A DNA stretch of 64,000 nucleotides from Paenirhizobium naphthalenivorans (GCF_007992095.1 NZ_BJZP01000001.1:124001-188000), one strand, 5' to 3'; shown: positions 17,682 to 28,018, counted from the stretch's first letter. The notes: a model not told the origin generated them from the letters alone. Numbers and translations: made by a program.

Positions 17682-19139
17682 TCAGGCGGAGGCCGCCAGT
17701 GTCGCCACCGTGACGGCGGCGAAGACGGCGGCAAGGACCGCGATGAAGCGATAGCGGATCGAACGGCAAAGCGCGTCGTTGCCGGCGTCGAAGTCGAAGC
17801 GTTCCATGACAATCCGGTCCAGCGGAACACCGGCGGCGGTGATTAGCGCCACTGCGGTCTGCATCATTGCCGGTGGACCGCAGACAAAAGCCGTTGTCTC
17901 ACCGGGGTTCAGTCCCTCCAGCAGTCGTGTTATATGCGACGCGTCGCAGCCGCCACTCTCGCAATCCATGCCATCGGCGTTCTGGTCGGCAAGCGTGATC
18001 GAGCGAAAATCGCGCCCGACCATAAGCGTTGCGATCTCGGCGCGCACGATATGATCTTCCGGCGACCGTGCGCCGGCAAGTAGCCGGATCGGTCTTGTGT
18101 CATTCGTCGCGGCCAGCTCCCGCAGCAGACTGAGAATCGGGGCGATACCGATGCCACCGGCAATCAGCAACAACGGACCGGAACCGGCGTCAGTTAGCGT
18201 AAAGCTGCCGTGCGGCCCGTCCACGCCCACAGGTGTGCCTGGCTTCAGCTGCTCGATCGCGCGTGTCATGTCGCCGGCCTTGCGGATGAGAAAACGCAGG
18301 CGGGGCAGGTCAGATGGCGCGGAGGCGATCGAAAATGGATTGTCCGTTACGGTGTGGCGATGGCCGATCGTCAGCCAGGCGAACTGCCCGGCGTTGAAGT
18401 CGAAGGCGTCGGGCTTGTCGGTCTCAAGTACCAGTTCGCTGACTGTCGGACTGAGCGCGCGAGCCGATGCGACCTTGAAACCCGGGCGGAAGACCTGACG
18501 CGGGCGCAGAAGATAGATGAACGCCAGGGAGCCGAACGCCAGGGCGGCAAGGGCGATGACGGCAGCGGAGCCGTATCCGTCGGCCATGAAACGGGCATTG
18601 GTGAAGGCATGGTGCAGGCCAAGACCGGCGAGCGCCACCGCCGTTATGCCGTGGCTAAGGCGCCAAAGTGGGTAAGGGAGGCCACGGCCGCGCATATATT
18701 TGCCGCTGAGCACGAGAATAACAGCAAGGGCGGCCGCGATCACGCCCGTCAGAAGGCTCGGCATCGTCAGGTAGAGAAGAAGACGATTCCAGATGTCTGA
18801 GAGACTGAACGTGCGTCCGCGAAACAGGAAAAGCGCGACGTGAAAGGTGAGCATCACCAGGGCGGCAGACGCGGCGATCCGGTGAAATCCCATGGAGCGG
18901 TCGAGGCCGATGCGGCCGGAAATGGTCTCGAAGCGTCCCGATGTGCCGAATTGCATGAGGAACATCGAAAGTGCCGCAACGCCCGCCGCGCGCGCGAGCA
19001 GGGGAAATACCGTTGGGGCATGCGCTCCACCGCTAAGCGACGCTAGAAGTACCGGGGCTGCCGTCAGGGTGATGTAGAGGATGGCCAGTGAACCGCTTGA
19101 AAGAGCCCATGGGCGCGGTCTCGGCACTTTCTCCATCAT
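17682..19139 (-). CDS. Ferric-reductase-like flavocytochrome with C-terminal membrane anchor
   Basis: This is a 485-residue membrane oxidoreductase. About six helices form a ferric-reductase-like heme domain with paired histidines in 'GFHRIAASAALVMLTFH' and 'LWRLSHGITAVALAGLGLHH'. An FAD/NAD(P)H module of the ferredoxin-reductase type follows: NPFSIASAP for FAD, GGIGIAPILSLL for pyridine nucleotide and a CGPPAMM end motif. Electrons would pass from cytosolic NAD(P)H to heme and then to an outer acceptor. Two features are odd: a CESGGC cysteine pair in the nucleotide domain and an extra C-terminal hydrophobic helix after it. The start at 19139 has AGAAGGA six bases upstream. Confidence 0.86.
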   Translation of the reverse strand: MMEKVPRPRPWALSSGSLAILYITLTAAPVLLASLSGGAHAPTVFPLLARAAGVAALSMFLMQFGTSGRFETISGRIGLDRSMGFHRIAASAALVMLTFHVALFLFRGRTFSLSDIWNRLLLYLTMPSLLTGVIAAALAVILVLSGKYMRGRGLPYPLWRLSHGITAVALAGLGLHHAFTNARFMADGYGSAAVIALAALAFGSLAFIYLLRPRQVFRPGFKVASARALSPTVSELVLETDKPDAFDFNAGQFAWLTIGHRHTVTDNPFSIASAPSDLPRLRFLIRKAGDMTRAIEQLKPGTPVGVDGPHGSFTLTDAGSGPLLLIAGGIGIAPILSLLRELAATNDTRPIRLLAGARSPEDHIVRAEIATLMVGRDFRSITLADQNADGMDCESGGCDASHITRLLEGLNPGETTAFVCGPPAMMQTAVALITAAGVPLDRIVMERFDFDAGNDALCRSIRYRFIAVLAAVFAAVTVATLAASA

Positions 19140-19402
19140 GTCCATTCCTTCTGGCCGGCCGTTGTGGCGCAGCATATTGCGCGATTGATATGTCTGGCGA
19201 TAATGCTGGCCGGACTTGCGCCGAGTCAACGCGGCATGATGGACGGCATGCTGCCGGGCTCATGAATGTCGCGAGACGCGTGCCGCACAGACAAGCTCGA
19301 CGCTCTCATCTTGCCCCTCAGTGGGGCGAGAAGCATTTCATAAGGGTCGTGAATTGCGGGAAGCATGACCTACTGGTGCTCAAGGAGCTCTTGCCCGAAA
19401 GC

Positions 19403-19456
19403 TGCGGTGGAGCCGCAGAATAATGCGGTGACCGGCGAACAGAGGTCCGCCGGTCA
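19403..19456. terminator. Two hairpins downstream of purB
   Basis: CTGCGG/CCGCAG (about 19403-19419) and GACCGGCG/CGCCGGTC (about 19428-19454) are clean stems within 70 bases after the purB stop codon on the minus strand. The second lacks a T-run and the first is followed on the minus strand by CTTTC. They probably mark the 3' end of the rpe-purB operon. The remaining stretch 19230-19400 holds nothing else recognisable. Confidence 0.4.
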
Positions 19457-19468
19457 TGCTGGCGGCTC

Positions 19469-20770
19469 TCAGCCGAAGACGCGCTTGAAGATCGTGTCGA
19501 CGTGTTTGGTGTGGTAGCCGAGGTCGAATTTCTCGCGGATCTCCTCTTCGGAAAGGGCTGCGCGGACTTCCTTGTCGGCCAGCAATTCTTCAAGGAAATC
19601 AGCTCCCTGTTCCCAAACTTTCATGGCGTTTCTCTGGACCAGGCGATAGGCGTCCTCGCGGCTGACGCCAGCCTGGGTAAGCGCCAGAAGAACGCGCTGG
19701 CTCATCACCAGGCCTTTGAACTTGTTCATGTTCTTCAGCATGTTTTCCGGATAGATCACCAGCTTCTCGATAACGCCCGCCAGACGATTCAGGGCGAAGT
19801 CGAGGGTGATCGTGGTATCCGGGCCGATAGCCCTCTCGACGCTCGAATGGCTGATGTCGCGCTCGTGCCAGAGCGCCACGTTTTCCATGGCCGGCACAAC
19901 CGACATGCGCACCAGACGGGCGAGACCCGTCAGGTTCTCGGTCAGGACCGGATTGCGCTTGTGCGGCATGGCCGACGAGCCCTTCTGGCCCGGCGAGAAA
20001 AACTCTTCGGCTTCCAGCACCTCGGTGCGCTGCATGTGGCGGATCTCGATCGCGACGTTTTCGATCGACGAGGCGATGACGCCGAGGGTGGCGAAGAACA
20101 TGGCGTGACGGTCGCGCGGAATGACCTGGGTCGAGACCGGCTCTGGAACAAGGCCGAGCTTTTCGCAGACATGCTCTTCGACGCGCGGATCGATATTGGC
20201 AAACGTGCCGACGGCGCCCGAAATGGCGCCGGTGGCGACCTCGGCGCGAGCCGCGACGAGGCGAGCGCGGTTACGGCTCATCTCGGCGTAGAAGCGGGCG
20301 AAGGTCAGGCCCATGGTCGTCGGCTCGGCATGGATGCCGTGGCTGCGACCGATGCGAACCGTATCCTTATGCTCGAAAGCGCGTGCCTTGAGGGCCGCCA
20401 GCACTCGGTCCATGTCGGCGAGCAGGAGGTCGGCGGCGCGCACCAGTTGGATATTGAGTGTGGTATCGAGCACGTCGGACGAGGTCATGCCCTGGTGGAC
20501 GAAACGGCTGTCTGGGCCGATGAACTCGGCAAGATGGGTCAGGAACGCGATGACGTCATGTTTGGTGACGGCTTCGATCTCATCGATGCGGGCGACGTCG
20601 AACTTGGCCGCGCCGCCCTTTTCCCAGATGGTACGGGCTGATTCCTTCGGGATGACGCCGAGTTCGGCGAGCGCGTCGCAGGCGTGCGCCTCGATCTCGA
20701 ACCAGATGCGGAACTTGGTTTCGGGCGACCAGATGGCGACCATGTCGGGCCGGGAATAACGCGGGATCAT
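19469..20770 (-). CDS. purB: PurB, adenylosuccinate lyase
   Basis: This 433-residue enzyme of the fumarase/aspartase superfamily cleaves SAICAR and adenylosuccinate, releasing fumarate in the purine and AMP pathways. The signature GSSAMPHKRNP is intact, as are 'HQGMTSSDVLDTTLNIQL' and 'GRSHGIHAEPTTMGL' with the catalytic histidines. The length is normal. It is the last gene of the minus-strand run rpe-DUF2259-membrane protein-purB; the gap to the membrane protein is 58 bases. Confidence 0.97.
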   Translation of the reverse strand: MIPRYSRPDMVAIWSPETKFRIWFEIEAHACDALAELGVIPKESARTIWEKGGAAKFDVARIDEIEAVTKHDVIAFLTHLAEFIGPDSRFVHQGMTSSDVLDTTLNIQLVRAADLLLADMDRVLAALKARAFEHKDTVRIGRSHGIHAEPTTMGLTFARFYAEMSRNRARLVAARAEVATGAISGAVGTFANIDPRVEEHVCEKLGLVPEPVSTQVIPRDRHAMFFATLGVIASSIENVAIEIRHMQRTEVLEAEEFFSPGQKGSSAMPHKRNPVLTENLTGLARLVRMSVVPAMENVALWHERDISHSSVERAIGPDTTITLDFALNRLAGVIEKLVIYPENMLKNMNKFKGLVMSQRVLLALTQAGVSREDAYRLVQRNAMKVWEQGADFLEELLADKEVRAALSEEEIREKFDLGYHTKHVDTIFKRVFG

Positions 20771-20828
20771 CGGCTTTCTTTCCTTGCGGCTGGAGTTGGC
20801 GTCGCTTTAGCAAAGACGGCGGCTAATC

Positions 20829-21383
20829 TCAACGGCTGCGGTACGCGTGAAGCACGCTTGCGGCGATCAGGGCGATCAGGCCAAAGGGGAGATAATGACG
20901 AATGCCAAGAACAGCGAACTGGTAGACCGCCGAGGCCGAGGTGAAGGCAAACTGGAGAAACCAGATCACCGTGCCGAATGGCGCATGCCATTGTGAATAG
21001 AATTGCCGGTATTGAAGGGCGAAAAGCAGGGCCGTGAAGGCCGCTGTTCCACAGCCGAGAAAGAGGAAAGCAGCGGCGAAGCGGGTCTCGGGCGGGCGGC
21101 GGTGGCTGGCGAAGCGGATGAGCGGCAAGGCCGCGCTCCACCCGAGCATGGCGCCGAAAAAATAGAGGCCGAGGAGGATCGGCCCGTGCGCTGTCGATAG
21201 CGGATGCAGACCATGGGGGGAAGCCACGGCGGAAAGCGCCATCAGGCAGGCCCAAAACAGCGCCCCGCCAAGCCATTCGGTGAGTGGCGGCAGGCTCGCG
21301 GCGAGCCGGGCGCGCAGCCCAGGGGCGCCACTTTTGCTGGACGGCCAGTCCTCCGTCACGGGCGGACCGGGACGGCGAGCCAT
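20829..21383 (-). CDS. Four-helix membrane protein, function unknown
   Basis: This 184-residue protein has a polar N-terminus of about 35 residues, rich in Pro and Arg, and then at least four hydrophobic segments (near residues 38-55, 68-90, 100-122 and 130-175). The frame overlaps the end of the upstream DUF2259 gene by 28 bases, so it is cotranslated within the rpe-purB operon. No named family is recognised. The codon pattern, GC at third positions and operon position support a real gene. It may act with the secreted DUF2259 protein encoded just before it. Confidence 0.72.
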   Translation of the reverse strand: MARRPGPPVTEDWPSSKSGAPGLRARLAASLPPLTEWLGGALFWACLMALSAVASPHGLHPLSTAHGPILLGLYFFGAMLGWSAALPLIRFASHRRPPETRFAAAFLFLGCGTAAFTALLFALQYRQFYSQWHAPFGTVIWFLQFAFTSASAVYQFAVLGIRHYLPFGLIALIAASVLHAYRSR

Positions 21384-22083
21384 CGGCCGTCATGCCCCTC
21401 GAAGCCGACGCTGAGTACGTGGACGAGCGCGATGTGCAGGTTGGAGCCGCTCGGCGGTGTATAGGTGATCGCGCCGCCGAGGCGATAGCCGACGGCGCAA
21501 CCGCGGCTTGCCGGCACCTTGACGTCCTGGTGGATCAGCTGATCGACGGCCATGCCGTCCTTTTCCGTCAGCCTCAACCTGAAGGCTTTCACGTCGTCGA
21601 CCACGCCGGCGCAGGCGCCGGAGGGCTCCGTCGAAAATTCCTCGATCTTCAATTCGTAAGGTTCGCCAAACGCCGGGTCGGCGGGGTAGGCGAGGTAGCG
21701 CATCTCATGCTTGGCTACGCCAACTTCGCTCACTGGGTTGTAGGCGACAAGACTGCCGGGATAGTCCGCGAGTTTCAGCTCGGAAATCAGCGGACGCGCC
21801 TTCTGCATCGCCGCGTCGCGCGCTTGGGAGAGGCCGGAGCTCTCATCGTCGATGCGTACCCGGATCGGTGTGCCGGGCAGATAGGTGTCCTTCACCGTGT
21901 CGATCAGATAGATGTTGGAATAGGCGAAGCCCGATCCGTCTTGGACTCCGTATTCCTCGAAGGCATAGACGCCGCCGTCCTTGGAAAAGCCGATGGACTG
22001 GAAAGCGGCGATATCGCCGGCCATGGCCGGAGATGCGGTGCAAACAAGCCCCGCTGCCAATCCCATCCATCTCCGGCGAATGT

Positions 22084-22087
<4 letters not shown>
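21356..22087 (-). CDS. DUF2259 secreted protein
   Basis: This 243-residue protein has a signal peptide ([18 protein letters not shown], cleavage near residue 24). The mature start '[34 protein letters not shown]' (residues 25-58) is the hallmark of DUF2259 predicted secreted proteins of alphaproteobacteria. The rest is beta-rich with a few cysteines (SGACAG and SRGCAVG) that may pair in the periplasm. Function is unknown. Its ATG overlaps the rpe stop codon by four bases, so it is coupled to rpe. The next gene overlaps its 3' end. Confidence 0.82.
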
Positions 22088-22761
<674 letters not shown>

Positions 22762-22907
22762 GGTGGATCTCCGGGATTTTTGGGCGGTTTCTGGCGCGTT
22801 TGGCGTGCCCATAGCACCGTGCCCGGGCCCCGGCAACACTGCGAAGCTATGTCCACGTTCCATTCCGGCTTGACCGGTCGCAGATCCTTGGTCACTTCTT
22901 GTCATCA

Positions 22908-22928
22908 ATGACGGAGGAGGAGGAATGA
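22908..22928 (+). other. Six-codon leader ORF directly before the SDR gene
   Basis: ATG at 22908 opens a peptide MTEEEE that ends at a TGA (22926-22928) directly abutting the SDR start codon at 22929. The GGAGGAGG of this leader also serves as the SDR ribosome-binding site. The same ATGACGGAGGAGGA string precedes the acyl-CoA ligase gene at 15995. It may be only a strong ribosome-binding site. Confidence 0.3.
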
Positions 22929-23693
22929 ATGGGGCGGCATGCGATCATCACTGGCGGCAGTAGTGGTATTGGCCGTTATCTCGTGTCGGCTTTCGCCTCA
23001 GCGGGCTATAACGTCGCCTTCACCCACGTCGACCAGTCGGCGGCGGCCGATGAGGTGATTGGCGAGGCCGGCGCATCCGGTGGCCACGTTCGCGCCTTTT
23101 CCTCGGACGTCGGCGACGGCGAGGCGGTGTCGCGGTTGATGGACGAGGCCTCGGACTGGTTCGGCGATGCGCCCGATGTTCTGGTCAACAATGCCGGCAT
23201 CCAGACATGGTCGCCGTTGCTCGATCTGTCCGAGGAACGCTGGGATGCGGTGATCCGCACCAATCTCAAGGGCTGCTTTCTCAATACGCGCGAGGCGGGC
23301 AAGCGCATGGTGGCGGCGGGCAAGGGCGGGTCGATCATCAACATCGGCTCGGGCTGTAACAAACACGCCTTCCCCGGCCTCGTCGACTACACGGCGTCCA
23401 AAGGTGGCGTCGAGCAGTTCACCAAGGTTGCAGCCGTTGAGCTTGGCCCGCATGGCATCCGGGTCAATTGCGTGGCGCCGGGTGCTATCGAGACGGAGCG
23501 GACACTTGCGGAGGCTCAAGACTATGGCGAGACTTGGGGTCGGGTGACGCCGCTACGCCGGGTCGGCACACCCGCCGATATAGCTGGCCCTGTGCTCTTT
23601 CTGGCGGGCGAGCAAGCGGGTTTCATCACCGGACAGACCCTTTGGGTCGATGGTGGGGTCTTTACCCAAGCCTTCTGGCCCTACCAGCAGTGA
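22929..23693 (+). CDS. Short-chain dehydrogenase/reductase
   Basis: This 254-residue classical SDR has the nucleotide-binding motif TGGSSGIGR near the N-terminus, NNAGI, and the catalytic Ser (INIGSG) with YTASK. C-terminal '[13 protein letters not shown]' is the usual substrate-loop end. It probably reduces a carbonyl or oxidises an alcohol with NAD(P)H; glucose dehydrogenase or 3-oxoacyl reductase-like activity is equally compatible. The ribosome-binding site GGAGGAGG is very strong. It stands alone between minus-strand genes, and the substrate is not deducible. Confidence 0.93.
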   Translation: MGRHAIITGGSSGIGRYLVSAFASAGYNVAFTHVDQSAAADEVIGEAGASGGHVRAFSSDVGDGEAVSRLMDEASDWFGDAPDVLVNNAGIQTWSPLLDLSEERWDAVIRTNLKGCFLNTREAGKRMVAAGKGGSIINIGSGCNKHAFPGLVDYTASKGGVEQFTKVAAVELGPHGIRVNCVAPGAIETERTLAEAQDYGETWGRVTPLRRVGTPADIAGPVLFLAGEQAGFITGQTLWVDGGVFTQAFWPYQQ

Positions 23694-23712
23694 TCCGACG
23701 GCCTTTCAGGCT

Positions 23713-24792
23713 CTATTGCGCCGGGACCGAAGGTTCAGCGAAACGGCCGTCTCGCCATTCCATCAGCCGGTAGGGATTGTCCGTCAGCTCGTGTTGCGGG
23801 TCGAAGGAGATCGGTCCGATCACCGTATCGATATGTGTCTCTCCGATCGCTTGCGCCAGCGGCATGTCCAGCGCAAGGGCCGCACCTGCCGCTTGTGCGA
23901 CCACGGTGACGGCTGCATGAGCGGGCAGGACGTAGCCTTCCGGTTCGATACCCGAGGCCCTTAATTGCGCAACGACAGCTTGCGCGGCGGGCAGAGCGGC
24001 ATAGTCCGGCAGCATGATCGCCTGCACGCCGTCGGCAAGCGCAACCGATTGATCGGCGGCATTGAGAGCTTCGCCGCCGAGCAGCGTCAGGGCGATGCTC
24101 TCGGAGTGAGCGTCGCGGGCGATGATCGCCACGTCATTGCGGTCGCCGCCGACGAAGACATGGGTCGCACCCGCCTTTTTAAGTCGGCGCACCAGCGCCA
24201 CCTGCTGCTCCTGGCCGGGACGGAAGGTGTCGGTGAAAACGGGTTTCAGTCCGCGTTCGTCCAGCCTGTCGCGGATCGCCTCGGCAAGCTCGCGCCCGTG
24301 GATCGTACCATCATCGACCAGCGCGAAGGCGGCGCTTGACCAGTCGCGCAGGATTACTTCGGTGAGCCTTGTCGCTTCATCGTCGCTCGACGGCGCCATA
24401 CGGTAGAACGCCCAGCCATTCTTCAGTGCATCCTCCATCACGCGTTTCCAGCGCACCGACAAGCTGAGCGCCGGTATGTCCGCCTCTTTCAGCAGCGGCA
24501 GCGCGCCGTCGAGCGATTCGGAGCAGAGGAAACCGATAGCCGCCTTGGCGCCCGATTCGCGGATCTGTCGGGCAATGCCAGAGCCGCTACCGGCCTCGCA
24601 GCTTTCGTCGATGACGGCAAGTTCCAGCCCTTGTTCTCTTGCGGCGAAGGCGGCGCCGTCCCGAATCTGGGTGCCGAGAATGGCAAATGGCCCTGATTGC
24701 GGCGCAACGAGCGCGATCTTCGGTCGCTCGGCTAGGGCCGGGAAGGCCGGCGTCAAGGCGAGCAGGACGGGCAGAAGCATTCGGCGGAGCAT
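23713..24792 (-). CDS. Branched-chain amino acid-type ABC transporter substrate-binding protein
   Basis: This 359-residue protein has a signal peptide (MLLPVLLALTPAFPALA, cleavage near residue 21) and a type-I periplasmic binding fold of the LivJ/leucine-binding kind. 'KIALVAPQSGPFAILGTQIRDGAAFA' is the usual start of that fold. Its ligand is unknown. No ATPase or permease genes are near, so this may be an orphan binding protein or a sensor component. The SDR gene ends 20 bases away in the convergent direction. Confidence 0.86.
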   Translation of the reverse strand: MLRRMLLPVLLALTPAFPALAERPKIALVAPQSGPFAILGTQIRDGAAFAAREQGLELAVIDESCEAGSGSGIARQIRESGAKAAIGFLCSESLDGALPLLKEADIPALSLSVRWKRVMEDALKNGWAFYRMAPSSDDEATRLTEVILRDWSSAAFALVDDGTIHGRELAEAIRDRLDERGLKPVFTDTFRPGQEQQVALVRRLKKAGATHVFVGGDRNDVAIIARDAHSESIALTLLGGEALNAADQSVALADGVQAIMLPDYAALPAAQAVVAQLRASGIEPEGYVLPAHAAVTVVAQAAGAALALDMPLAQAIGETHIDTVIGPISFDPQHELTDNPYRLMEWRDGRFAEPSVPAQ

Positions 24793-24974
24793 GCGGGCTG
24801 TATCTTCCTATTGGTTAGATTGGCGGCATCCTATCCGCAGCCGGCGACTGTCGGCAACGCTAATCGGAAGCGACGAATGGAGCGAAAAAGTCCGCCGCGT
24901 AGTGGAAAACGTAAACCTTGGCGGCATATAGTACGGCAGTGTGCCACAAGGCCTTGCAGCGCCCGGAGAAGAGA

Positions 24975-25469
24975 GTGTTGAATTCGCAGCAGTTGGACCC
25001 GGTCGTCTATCGGGAAGCGATGAGCCGCTATGCCGGTCATGTGCAGATCGTCACGACCGAACATGACGGTGCCAGGCGCGGTGTCACCATCACGGCCGCC
25101 TGTTCCGTATCGGACCGCCCGCCGAGCTTGCTCGTGTGTCTCAACAACGGCAATCCGAACAACGCGGTCTTTTTCGAGAGCGGCCACTTCGCGCTGAATA
25201 CCCTTGCCGCGCAGCACCAGGCGCTGGCCAATGCCTTTGCCGGATTCGGCGGACTGCCGGCCGATGACCGTTTCGCGCTCGCCGAATGGCAGACGCTGGT
25301 CACTGGTGCACCGGTGCTTTCCGATGCTATCGTTTCCTTCGACTGCCGGGTCACCGACAGTAAGGTGACAGCAAGCCACACGGTGCTCTTTGGCGAGGTC
25401 AAGGCCGTGCATTTCGGCCCGCGCGAGCCCGCTCTCATCTATCTGGACCGCGGCTATCACAGCCTGTAA
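24975..25469 (+). CDS. Flavin reductase family protein (FMN-binding)
   Basis: This 164-residue protein has the split-barrel flavin reductase fold. 'GVTITAACSVSDRPPSLLVCLN' and 'FALNTLAAQHQALANAF' are the conserved FMN and dimer segments, and the C-terminal GYHSL closes the barrel. It probably reduces FMN with NAD(P)H for a partner monooxygenase, none of which is encoded nearby. The start GTG at 24975 has GGAG six bases upstream; a further in-frame TTG 19 codons earlier has none. The MoxR gene begins 28 bases downstream, so it may lead that operon. Confidence 0.88.
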   Translation: MLNSQQLDPVVYREAMSRYAGHVQIVTTEHDGARRGVTITAACSVSDRPPSLLVCLNNGNPNNAVFFESGHFALNTLAAQHQALANAFAGFGGLPADDRFALAEWQTLVTGAPVLSDAIVSFDCRVTDSKVTASHTVLFGEVKAVHFGPREPALIYLDRGYHSL

Positions 25470-25496
25470 GCTTCCTCTCAAAGAAGGGGAGGAACT

Positions 25497-26426
25497 ATGG
25501 CGGAAGCGTCAAGAACTGGTCTGCCGGCCTCGATCGATGCCGTCATCGAACTCCTGGCAGCGCATGATTATCTAGCGGGACGGCCGCTGGCGACCGTGCT
25601 CTTTCTGGCGCTCAGGATGCAGCGCCCTCTGTTCCTCGAGGGAGAGGCAGGGGTCGGCAAGACGGAGGTCGCCAAGGTGCTCGCCGAGGCGCTCGATCGC
25701 CCGCTGATCCGCCTGCAATGTTATGAAGGCCTCGACGTCGCCTCGGCCGTCTATGAGTGGAATTACCCGGCGCAGATGCTGGAGATCCGCCTTGCGGAAG
25801 CGACCGGCATTTCCGACCGCGACCGGCTCGAGCATGATCTCTTCTCCGAGCGACACCTGATCCGCCGGCCCGTGCTGCAGGCGCTTCAATGCGAGCCGGG
25901 CCGCGCGCCGGTCTTTCTGATCGATGAACTGGACCGCACCGATGAGGCCTTCGAGGCCTTCCTGCTCGAGGTGCTTTCCGACTTTCAGGTGACCATCCCG
26001 GAGTTCGGTACGGTCAAGGCCGCCGAGCCACCGATCGTCATCATCACCAGCAACCGCACCCGCGAGGTGCACGATGCGCTGAAGCGCCGTTGTCTCTATC
26101 ACTGGGTGGACTATCCGAAGGCGGCCGAGGAGCTGGCGATCATCCGGCGCAAGGTTCCGGGCTGCAACGGCGAGCTGTCACGCCAGATCGTCGCCTATGT
26201 GCAGAAGATTCGCTCCATCGATCTCTTCAAGAACCCCGGCATAGCCGAGACGATCGACTGGGCGACCGCGCTCACCGAACTCGACCGGCTGGCGCTCGAT
26301 CCGGAAACCATCGCCGACACCCTCGGCACGCTCCTTAAGTACCAGGAGGACATTGCCCGGATACAGGGCGGTGAGGGCCACAAGGTGCTCGCCGAGGTCA
26401 AGGCCGACTTGCTGGCGGTGGGCTAG
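25497..26426 (+). CDS. MoxR/CoxD-type AAA+ ATPase
   Basis: This 309-residue AAA+ chaperone has Walker A GEAGVGKT at residues 49-56, Walker B VFLIDELDR near 139 and a sensor-1 'ITSNRTREVHDALKRRC' stretch. CoxD-like MoxR ATPases remodel or insert the metal centre of molybdenum-copper hydroxylases together with CoxE. A GGGGAGG ribosome-binding site stands in front of the ATG. It starts a five-gene operon with three-base gaps or overlaps: the von Willebrand protein begins four bases after its stop. Confidence 0.92.
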   Translation: MAEASRTGLPASIDAVIELLAAHDYLAGRPLATVLFLALRMQRPLFLEGEAGVGKTEVAKVLAEALDRPLIRLQCYEGLDVASAVYEWNYPAQMLEIRLAEATGISDRDRLEHDLFSERHLIRRPVLQALQCEPGRAPVFLIDELDRTDEAFEAFLLEVLSDFQVTIPEFGTVKAAEPPIVIITSNRTREVHDALKRRCLYHWVDYPKAAEELAIIRRKVPGCNGELSRQIVAYVQKIRSIDLFKNPGIAETIDWATALTELDRLALDPETIADTLGTLLKYQEDIARIQGGEGHKVLAEVKADLLAVG

Positions 26427-26429
26427 ATC

Positions 26430-27692
26430 ATGCAGACGCCGGGGAACGCGGAGGGCATTGTCGTCGTGACGCCGCCGATCGGCGACGGGCGGCTGGCCGA
26501 TAACATTGTCTATTTCGCTCGGGTGTTGCGCCGGGCCGGCCTGAAACTCGGACCCGGAGCGGTCGTTGATGCGATCGCCGCCGTCAATGCGATCGGCATC
26601 GGTTCGCGCGAGGAGTTTCATGCGGCCCTGTCGGCGGTTCTGGTCAAGCGGCACGAGGACCAGCCAGTCTTCGATGAGGCGTTTCGCCTGTTCTGGCGGT
26701 CGCGCGACCTGGTCAACAAGATGATCGCCATGATGTCGCCGGTGGCGCCCGACAATAGCGAGCGCGAGAAGGCCAAGGCCGGAGCATCGCGCGTCGATGA
26801 GGCGCTGTTTGCCGAGCGCGAGCGGAGTCACCGTGAACGCGACGAGCCCGATATCGAAATCGACGCGCGCTTCACCGTCTCCGGCAGTGAGGTTCTGCGC
26901 CGAACCGATTTCGCCCAGATGTCGGCGGAGGAGTTGTCCCAGGCGCGTCGGCTGATCGAGCGGATGACGATGCCGTTCGATCAGGTGCCGATACGGCGCT
27001 ATCGGCCATCCACGCGACCGCGCCATATCGATGCGCGGGCGATGATGCGGGCGGCGATGCGCACCGGCGGGGATCTGATTCTGCCTAAGTACCGGGAACG
27101 CCGGCGTCAGCCCCCGCCGCTTGTCATTCTGGCAGATATCTCCGGCTCGATGAGCCAGTACACCCGCATTTTTCTGCACTTCCTCCATGTGCTGACCGAG
27201 CGGCGCAGACGGGTTCATACCTTTGTGTTCGGCACACGACTAAGCGATGTCACGCGGCAGATGCGCAACCGTGATCCCGACGAGGCCATCGAACAATGCA
27301 CCGGAGTGGTGCGCGACTGGTCTGGCGGCACGCGGATCGGCGAAACCCTCAAAGAATTCAATCATCACTGGGCGCGGCGCGTGCTGGGGCAGGGCGCCAT
27401 CGTGCTGTTGATTACCGACGGGCTGGAGCGGGATGGCGCGGAACTTCTGGCCGTCGAGACGGACCGATTGCACCGCTCATGCCGGCGGCTGATTTGGCTG
27501 AACCCGCTCTTGCGCTTCGAGGGCTTCGAGGCGCGGGCGCGCGGTGTCAGGGCCATGCTGCCGCATGTTGACGAGCTGCGCCCCGTGCACAATCTCAATT
27601 CTCTGAGCGATCTCGTGGTCGCGCTTTCCACCACGTCCACCGACAATGGCGATCCGCGCCGCCTGATTCGGACCTTAAGGGGGCTCCAATGA
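26430..27692 (+). CDS. CoxE-like VWA domain protein
   Basis: This 420-residue protein has the CoxE (DUF58-related) family layout. A helical N-terminal half contains basic stretches such as 'RYRPSTRPRHIDARAMM', followed by a von Willebrand A domain. The MIDAS motif DISGSMS at residues 236-242 binds a divalent metal and a partner acidic residue. 'RIFLHFLHVLTERRRRVHTFVFGTRL' is typical. With the MoxR ATPase it forms a maturation complex for carbon-monoxide-dehydrogenase-like molybdenum hydroxylases. Its stop overlaps the next start by four bases (ATGA). Confidence 0.93.
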   Translation: MQTPGNAEGIVVVTPPIGDGRLADNIVYFARVLRRAGLKLGPGAVVDAIAAVNAIGIGSREEFHAALSAVLVKRHEDQPVFDEAFRLFWRSRDLVNKMIAMMSPVAPDNSEREKAKAGASRVDEALFAERERSHRERDEPDIEIDARFTVSGSEVLRRTDFAQMSAEELSQARRLIERMTMPFDQVPIRRYRPSTRPRHIDARAMMRAAMRTGGDLILPKYRERRRQPPPLVILADISGSMSQYTRIFLHFLHVLTERRRRVHTFVFGTRLSDVTRQMRNRDPDEAIEQCTGVVRDWSGGTRIGETLKEFNHHWARRVLGQGAIVLLITDGLERDGAELLAVETDRLHRSCRRLIWLNPLLRFEGFEARARGVRAMLPHVDELRPVHNLNSLSDLVVALSTTSTDNGDPRRLIRTLRGLQ

Positions 27693-28018
27693 CGATCGAC
27701 ATGCAGACAAGGGACCCGCTTTTTATCGCGGAACAATGGACCTCGCAGGGACGGGCGGTGGCCGTCGCCACCGTTGTCGAGACCTGGGGATCGGCACCAC
27801 GCCCGGTCGGCAGCCATCTGGTGATCGATGCCGAGGGCAATTTCGAAGGGTCTGTTTCCGGAGGATGCGTCGAGGGTGCCGTGATCACCGAGGCTCTCGA
27901 TGTCTTGCAGTCTGGAGAAGCGAAGATGCTCGAATTCGGCGTTGCCGACGAAACGGCCTGGAGAGTTGGGCTTTCCTGCGGCGGCAAGATTCGCGTCTAT
28001 GTCGAAAGGCTTGGCTGA
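27689..28018 (+). CDS. XdhC/CoxF N-terminal domain protein
   Basis: This 109-residue protein corresponds to the N-terminal half of XdhC/CoxI, with 'AVATVVETWGSAPRPVGSHL' and 'EGSVSGGCVEGAV' as signatures. XdhC binds molybdopterin and guides the sulfurated cofactor into xanthine dehydrogenase-type enzymes. In most genomes both halves are one gene, but here they are split into two adjacent ORFs. The ATG overlaps the CoxE stop, and its TGA shares bases with the next ATG (TGATG), so all are translationally coupled. Confidence 0.93.
   Translation: MTIDMQTRDPLFIAEQWTSQGRAVAVATVVETWGSAPRPVGSHLVIDAEGNFEGSVSGGCVEGAVITEALDVLQSGEAKMLEFGVADETAWRVGLSCGGKIRVYVERLG

Noticed and set aside
19502..20641. 379-codon open frame antisense to purB
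   Set aside because: purB has the complete fumarase/lyase signature. The antisense frame has no features of its own.
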